8,715 bases of DNA. It comes from DATLAN01 sp035527455 (lineage in GTDB: Bacteria > Planctomycetota > Planctomycetia > Pirellulales > Thermoguttaceae). Below the pieces are notes generated by a model. It saw only the letters and a list, made by a program, of their open reading frames with translations, was not told the DNA's origin and did not search any database. The position numbers and the translations under genes are program-made. How positions within the stretch are numbered: the stretch's first letter is position 1; each line of letters starts with the position of its first letter. Of this stretch, positions 5,770 through 8,715 are shown piece by piece. The stretch is from assembly GCA_035527455.1 (NCBI GenBank), contig DATLAN010000006.1, positions 1-8,715 on the forward strand. Reading direction: 5' to 3'.

Positions 5770-6105
5770 ATGTCCGCAGAATCTACCGTGGCGTTTTACG
5801 GTGTGCGTTTTGAGATCGCCGATGAAGACATTACTTCGCTTGAGGAACGGTCACATCCGTTGCTCGTCAAAGCGCGGCAAAACGGCTTGAAGACCTATTG
5901 GGGCAACTTCGCCGAAAAAGGGAGGAAGTGCTTGTTGTTCGTTGGTGACAAGGTGGGGATTTTCGGCCTTGAGAATGACCGGCAGGTACGCGTCTCTGTC
6001 GATGAACTGGCTAATCGTGCTAACGACACGAACGCCCGACTTCAACGCGCAGGGATTGTCGAGCAGGCAATGCTCTACCTTGAGTGGCAGCCAGACATTC
6101 GATAG
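5770..6105 (+). CDS. Orphan immunity-like protein
   Basis: 111 residues from ATG 5770, with GAGAGG (5757-5762) seven bases upstream. It has no signal peptide or membrane segment. Visible blocks are TVAFYGVRFEIADEDITSLEE, GLKTYWGNFAEKGRKCLLFVG, DKVGIFGLENDRQV, and a C-terminal LYLEWQPDIR. I recall small uncharacterised proteins with exactly this order (FYGVRFEI, LKTYWGNF, LFIG..LG..G.EN, LQWQPD) in Planctomycetes and other bacteria, often near polymorphic toxins; no biochemical role is known to me. Here no intact toxin precedes it, only a palindrome and a possible toxin tail. It is therefore best read as a retained immunity gene from a destroyed cassette; a non-immunity role cannot be excluded. 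Confidence 0.75.
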   Translation: MSAESTVAFYGVRFEIADEDITSLEERSHPLLVKARQNGLKTYWGNFAEKGRKCLLFVGDKVGIFGLENDRQVRVSVDELANRANDTNARLQRAGIVEQAMLYLEWQPDIR

Positions 6106-6124
6106 GCGACCTTGCTGTCGATTC

Positions 6125-6133
6125 TGGTATAAT
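6125..6133 (+). promoter_or_regulatory. Possible extended -10 promoter element
   Basis: TGGTATAAT contains a perfect TATAAT with the TG extension one base upstream. No -35 box is seen at proper spacing (TTGCTG at 6112-6117 is only ten bases away). The ATG at 6141 would lie very near the transcription start. Sequence match only. Confidence 0.3.
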
Positions 6134-6140
6134 GGGAGCC

Positions 6141-6200
6141 ATGAAGAGAACGATCTTGTGGCTGAGTGTGCTGTGGACGCTGGGTATTCCGGGGGGGTAT
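6141..6200 (+). pseudogene. Truncated start of a gene with a signal-peptide-like N-terminus
   Basis: ATG 6141 with GGGAG just upstream begins MKRTILWLSVLWTLGIPGG, a basic-then-hydrophobic segment like a signal peptide. Directly after it the sequence becomes a GGGTATTC octamer repeat and the upstream part of a transposase remnant, so the rest of the original gene appears replaced; the frame closes at 6314 without further domains. It may be the leftover 5' end of an exported protein gene interrupted by the RAYT element. Short, hence uncertain. Confidence 0.35.
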
Positions 6201-6218
6201 TCGGGTATTCGGGTATTC
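6182..6218. repeat. GGGTATTC octamer repeat
   Basis: Four copies of GGGTATTC at 6182, 6195, 6203 and 6211; the last three are in perfect tandem. They sit between the truncated gene start and the transposase remnant. Confidence 0.9.
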
Positions 6219-6271
6219 CGGGGACATGAACCGATATTGGCATGCTGGGCGAGGTTCGGCAGATTCTCCGC

Positions 6272-6364
6272 ATGGCGAGATTGGGGAGAGTGGCGTTTCT
6301 GGGCTGCCGTATGAGATAGCCCAGCGCGGGAATCATCGGCAGCACACGTTTTTCAAGGCGGGAT
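6272..6364 (+). pseudogene. Remnant of a REP-associated tyrosine transposase (RAYT, IS200/Y1-like), N-terminus only
   Basis: ATG 6272 reads MARLGRVAF in one frame; shifting by one base at about 6299 gives GLPYEIAQRGNHRQHTFF (6301-6354). Joined, these match the N-terminus of RAYT proteins (MAR..R...PG..YH..QRGN.R...FF). Loss of one C in 'tttcctggg' would explain the shift; the unshifted frame stops at TAG 6317. A second one-base shift near 6361 returns to the first frame as DRSTYFLNQRGHC, which could be either RAYT or Rhs sequence. The Y1 catalytic core (HxH and Tyr) is absent, so it is inactive. RAYT enzymes move REP palindromes, relevant to the inverted repeats nearby. The Rhs core of unit 4 begins where this ends. 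Confidence 0.72.
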
Positions 6365-6400
6365 CGGAGCACCTACTTCCTCAACCAGCGCGGGCACTGC

Positions 6401-7861
6401 GTGGTCGAGTTCGAGGATTCTCTACATAACAGCTACACCCGCTTCCGGCTCTACGGTCCGGGCGTGGACATGCCGCTGGCCATCGAGGAAGTCGACCCGG
6501 TGCCCCCGTCGCTGGGAATCATCTGGACGCTGACCGATCACCAGGGCACGGTGTGCGACCTGGCGGGCCATTGGGTCGACGGCACGTTCCGTGTGGAGCA
6601 CGTCCAGTACACGGCCTTCGGTGTCCCGGCCATCCCCGGCGGCTTGCCCGGCGCGGTTCGCACCTTCTACGCCGGCCGCGACTTGGACCGTTTCACCGGT
6701 CTGTACAACAACCGTGCCCGCTGGTACGACGCCGGCGCCGGCCGCTTCATCAGCGAAGACCCCATCGGCTTCGCCGGCGGCGACGCGAACCTCTACCGCT
6801 ACTGCGGCAACAGCCCGACGAACTTCACCGACCCCAGTGGACAAATCATCTTCGGCGGACTTGGGATCGCGTTGGGAATTACCATTGCGGGGTTGCTCAC
6901 CGCCAACGTGGCTTATCGGGTCGAGGCCCACTACTACGATGCCGCCAGCGACGCGGCCGCCCAAGGCGATTGGCAGGCATTCGACGACTACGTGGAAACG
7001 GCCCAGTACGCCGGCGCCACCGGCAACATTGCAGTCGTCGCGGCAGTGGCGGCGCCGGCTGGCTGGGCCGCCGGATTCGGCATGGGAGTGGCGGCGAGTT
7101 TCGGCGCCGCCGGCACGGCGTTCGGGCTGGGTTTTTCGACTCCGTTTATGGTCGCAGGCGGCATGGACGCGTACGACATGTTCGGCAATCTGGGGCAGAT
7201 GTCCGGCGTCCAGCGCTACGAAGCGCTCGGTTCTCTGGGAGCCGGGCTGCTGGCGGGCGGAGTGGGCAGCGCCACGGGTTTCGGCGCCGGCCGCGGCGCC
7301 ACATCCGCCTGGCTTCTTTCCGGCAGCCGCGCCAACTGGCTGCTCTCAGCCGGACGTGGTACAATGCGTAGCGGTATCCTCCGGTCAAACTTGAAGTATG
7401 CCTACAACACGGGAGCGTTCTTTGCCGGTGAAGCTACCGCTATGAGAGGAATGGAGAGTGTACCGACGAGAGCGACTCATCCGAATCTCTATCCGGATGA
7501 CCCATGGACTGCTGTTCAACGCTTTGAATTGAAGCAGATAAACGGAAGGTGGAAGACGGTAGATGCGAGAGGCAACGCCTTTACCGCTCGGGGCAACTAC
7601 AACTACGTTGTAGTTGGCGACAGATTCTATGTAACAAAAGTTCCATCGCAACCTGCGATGGGCCAACGTGTTGCAGGGCACATCGACATTGCGAGAGGTG
7701 CCGACGTGGCTTACGCAGGTAGAATCCGATTCGGCGCGGGGCGCGGCAACCGTGGCACTCTTCAGTGGTGGGACAACTCTTCTGGGCATTATCGGCCAAG
7801 AGCGGCTGACGCTAGCTCGATATCCGACCTCTTACCACTCGATTTATTCAGAGGAAGATAA
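6401..7861 (+). CDS. Orphan Rhs cassette: Rhs core fragment, linker B and SGHYRP-type toxin tip
   Basis: 486 residues from GTG 6401; the frame is open from 6320, no ribosome binding site stands out and the first internal ATG is codon 24, so the start is uncertain. Residues 3-146 are the Rhs core end: YGPGVDMPL (18-26), LTDHQGT (44-50), RARWYD (105-110), SEDPIGF (118-124), YRYCGNSPTN (132-141), DPSG (144-147). Linker B (about 148-330) is unlike linker A, with several hydrophobic Gly/Ala-rich segments (152-169, 209-250, 276-300) that may insert in membranes. GC falls after residue 325. The tip (about 385-486) contains NYVVVGDRFYV, GHIDIARGADVAYAG and NSSGHYRP (459-466), a pattern I recall from other Rhs tips without known activity. 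The immunity candidate starts two bases after the stop. Confidence 0.83.
   Translation: MVEFEDSLHNSYTRFRLYGPGVDMPLAIEEVDPVPPSLGIIWTLTDHQGTVCDLAGHWVDGTFRVEHVQYTAFGVPAIPGGLPGAVRTFYAGRDLDRFTGLYNNRARWYDAGAGRFISEDPIGFAGGDANLYRYCGNSPTNFTDPSGQIIFGGLGIALGITIAGLLTANVAYRVEAHYYDAASDAAAQGDWQAFDDYVETAQYAGATGNIAVVAAVAAPAGWAAGFGMGVAASFGAAGTAFGLGFSTPFMVAGGMDAYDMFGNLGQMSGVQRYEALGSLGAGLLAGGVGSATGFGAGRGATSAWLLSGSRANWLLSAGRGTMRSGILRSNLKYAYNTGAFFAGEATAMRGMESVPTRATHPNLYPDDPWTAVQRFELKQINGRWKTVDARGNAFTARGNYNYVVVGDRFYVTKVPSQPAMGQRVAGHIDIARGADVAYAGRIRFGAGRGNRGTLQWWDNSSGHYRPRAADASSISDLLPLDLFRGR
6403..6823 (+). repeat. Rhs core module, copy in unit 4
   Basis: Gap-free partner of 1465-1885 (about 27 mismatches in 421 bp by hand count). 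The mismatches are densest around the codons after RARWYD, where unit 2 has PASG and unit 4 has AGAG. Confidence 0.9.
6785..6904 (+). repeat. Core end and linker B start, copy 1
   Basis: Matches 8596-8715 at a constant offset of 1811 bases. The part encoding GGLGIALGITIAGLLTA is identical in both copies as far as the window end, showing that units 4 and 5 share linker B. Confidence 0.9.
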
Positions 7862-7863
7862 CG

Positions 7864-8307
7864 ATGATTGAAACGCCCTTGGCCACTGACTACGAAGGAA
7901 AAGCACGTAACCCAAAATGGGAGCGTGAGCTTTTCAACTGGCTTCGAAAGCAAACCGAAGAAACGCGGTTCACGTTCTTGATGGAGCTAGTGAAGTATCA
8001 AGTTACTGTCGCATTGCAACTCGCACACAAGACTCTCGAATCAAGGGCCTCCTTTGTCGGGCTACTTGAATTTGCGGTGACGAATTGCGACGCATCATCA
8101 ATTAGGTACTGGCTCGACTCCGTTGTGCCACGGCTGGGATTTCGTCGTACTGCTGACAACCTACTTCGTCTGTCGGAATCAGAAATGGATGGGGTTCTAA
8201 AGGCAATGTACTGGCTTCCGCAGTATGCGAGTTCCGATGCGGATCAAGTTAAGCTGAGTCAATTGGAGGAAGTACTCTCAGGTAGACGTCGCAACAATCC
8301 ACCTTGA
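7864..8307 (+). CDS. Candidate immunity protein of unit 4, helical
   Basis: 147 residues from ATG 7864, with GAGGAAG (7851-7857) upstream inside the toxin's last codons and a gap of two bases after the toxin stop, so translation is probably coupled. The protein looks all-helical and Trp-rich: PKWERELFNWLRKQ, RFTFLMELVKYQVTVALQLAH, then SIRYWLDSVVPRLGFRRTADN, and VLKAMYWLPQY near the C-terminus. The YWLDSVVPRLGFRR...YWLP block reminds me of ARM/HEAT-like proteins found beside Rhs tips, but I cannot name the family. No signal peptide or membrane segment is seen. Its likely partner is the SGHYRP tip. The stop TGA is directly followed by the ATG of unit 5. Confidence 0.75.
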   Translation: MIETPLATDYEGKARNPKWERELFNWLRKQTEETRFTFLMELVKYQVTVALQLAHKTLESRASFVGLLEFAVTNCDASSIRYWLDSVVPRLGFRRTADNLLRLSESEMDGVLKAMYWLPQYASSDADQVKLSQLEEVLSGRRRNNPP

Positions 8308-8715
8308 ATGGACAGAGTTCGGGAGTTCGGAGTTCGGGCGCTCACCGATCATCAAGGCACGCTCCAGGCGCAGGCAAGAGGAAGCGTCGGTTACATAGAC
8401 GTGACTTGCATGGACTACACCGCCTTTGGCACATCGTACGGCGACGGCGATTTCTTCGCGCCCCACCTCAACATCGGCCGCGCCGGCCGGGAGTACGACC
8501 TGGACACGGGCCTCTATTACAACCGCGCCCGCTGGTATGACCCGAAAATTCGCCGCTTCCTCAGCGAAGACCCCATCGGCTTCCGTAGCGGCGACGCGAA
8601 CCTCTACCGCTACTGCGGCAATTCGCCGACGAACTTCACCGACCCCAGCGGACAATTCGTCTTCGGCGGACTTGGGATCGCGTTGGGAATTACCATTGCG
8701 GGGTTGCTCACCGCC
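8308..8715 (+). CDS. Orphan Rhs cassette, unit 5: divergent Rhs core and start of linker B (3' end outside window)
   Basis: 136 codons without a stop to the window end. ATG 8308 abuts the TGA of the preceding gene (TGAATG); no separate ribosome binding site is clear, so translation may be reinitiated. The first ten codons (MDRVREFGVR) are made by a GAGTTCGG repeat and are not Rhs-like. Rhs core begins abruptly at LTDHQGT (12-18), then DYTAFGTSY, GRAGREYDLDTGLYYN, RARWYDP (73-79), SEDPIGF (86-92), YRYCGNSPTN (100-109), DPSGQF (112-117). Between DYTAFG and GREYD it differs from units 2 and 4, so it comes from another Rhs lineage, yet it enters the same linker B as unit 4. A toxin tip and immunity gene are expected just beyond the window. 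Confidence 0.8.
   Translation, partial: MDRVREFGVRALTDHQGTLQAQARGSVGYIDVTCMDYTAFGTSYGDGDFFAPHLNIGRAGREYDLDTGLYYNRARWYDPKIRRFLSEDPIGFRSGDANLYRYCGNSPTNFTDPSGQFVFGGLGIALGITIAGLLTA
8315..8337. repeat. GAGTTCGG octamer repeat at the unit 4/unit 5 junction
   Basis: GAGTTCGG at 8315-8322 and 8323-8330, then AGTTCGG at 8331-8337. It lies between the unit 4 immunity stop and the point where Rhs core similarity begins, and it supplies the first codons of unit 5. Confidence 0.85.
8596..8715 (+). repeat. Core end and linker B start, copy 2
   Basis: Second copy of 6785-6904, continuing to the window edge. Differences are concentrated in the codons for NSPT and for QFV against QII. Confidence 0.9.

Noticed and set aside
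5851..6372. Reverse-strand frame of 173 codons opposite the orphan immunity gene and the transposase remnant
   Set aside because: It spans several unrelated + strand elements, including a frameshifted pseudogene, and has no domain-like pattern.
6553..7394. Two overlapping + strand frames of about 270 codons inside unit 4
   Set aside because: They are Arg/Pro/Ser-rich shadows of the Rhs core and linker B, which has clear family motifs in its own frame.
6401..7861. ADP-ribosyltransferase assignment for the SGHYRP tip
   Set aside because: No R-S-E or H-Y-E triad could be placed with confidence; the pattern is remembered only as Rhs-tip-associated.

Overview
The window is an accessory array of Rhs (rearrangement hotspot) polymorphic-toxin cassettes, all on the + strand. 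Most cassettes follow one plan: a short piece of the C-terminal Rhs core, a GC-rich Gly/Ala-rich linker, a unique lower-GC toxin tip, then a small unrelated gene with its own ribosome binding site that is probably the immunity gene. No full-length Rhs gene (normally well over 1000 residues with many YD repeats) is present, so these look like orphan C-terminal cassettes. The host is not shown directly. The GC-rich core, the core wording (RARWYDP, SEDPIGF, YRYCGNSPTN, DPSGQ) and a REP-associated transposase remnant (MARLGRVAF...AQRGN) suggest a Planctomycetes/PVC-type genome; this is an inference from memory.

Layout. Unit 1 (1-1388): linker A plus a toxin tip with HEARH, 5' end outside the window, then an immunity candidate. 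Unit 2 (1454-3243): Rhs core, linker A, tip with HEFGH, then a HEAT-like immunity candidate. Junction 3244-3569: no gene, two long inverted repeats and a 17-bp tandem duplication. Unit X (3570-4153): a toxin tip with GHTHTPG that has lost its core and linker, plus its immunity candidate. Unit 3 (about 4190-5572): linker A without a core, tip with HEGVH, and an overlapping immunity gene. Junction 5573-5769: an inverted repeat and a possible toxin tail. Then an orphan immunity-like gene (5770-6105), a truncated gene start and a frameshifted transposase remnant (6106-6402). Unit 4 (6401-8307): the same Rhs core as unit 2 but with linker B, a tip ending in SGHYRP, and a helical immunity candidate. 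Unit 5 (8308 to the end): a divergent Rhs core with linker B, running off the window.

How the parts relate. The core copies in units 2 and 4 are about 94% identical by hand count over 421 bp. The linker-A copies in units 1, 2 and 3 are near-identical up to GLYRKF, where the tips diverge abruptly. These homologous blocks could let tips be exchanged onto a full-length Rhs gene elsewhere. All three linker-A tips carry an HExxH zinc-peptidase motif although the tips are otherwise dissimilar. Palindromic or transposase-derived sequence lies at three of the damaged cassette boundaries, which suggests that such elements help to break up or shuffle the array.
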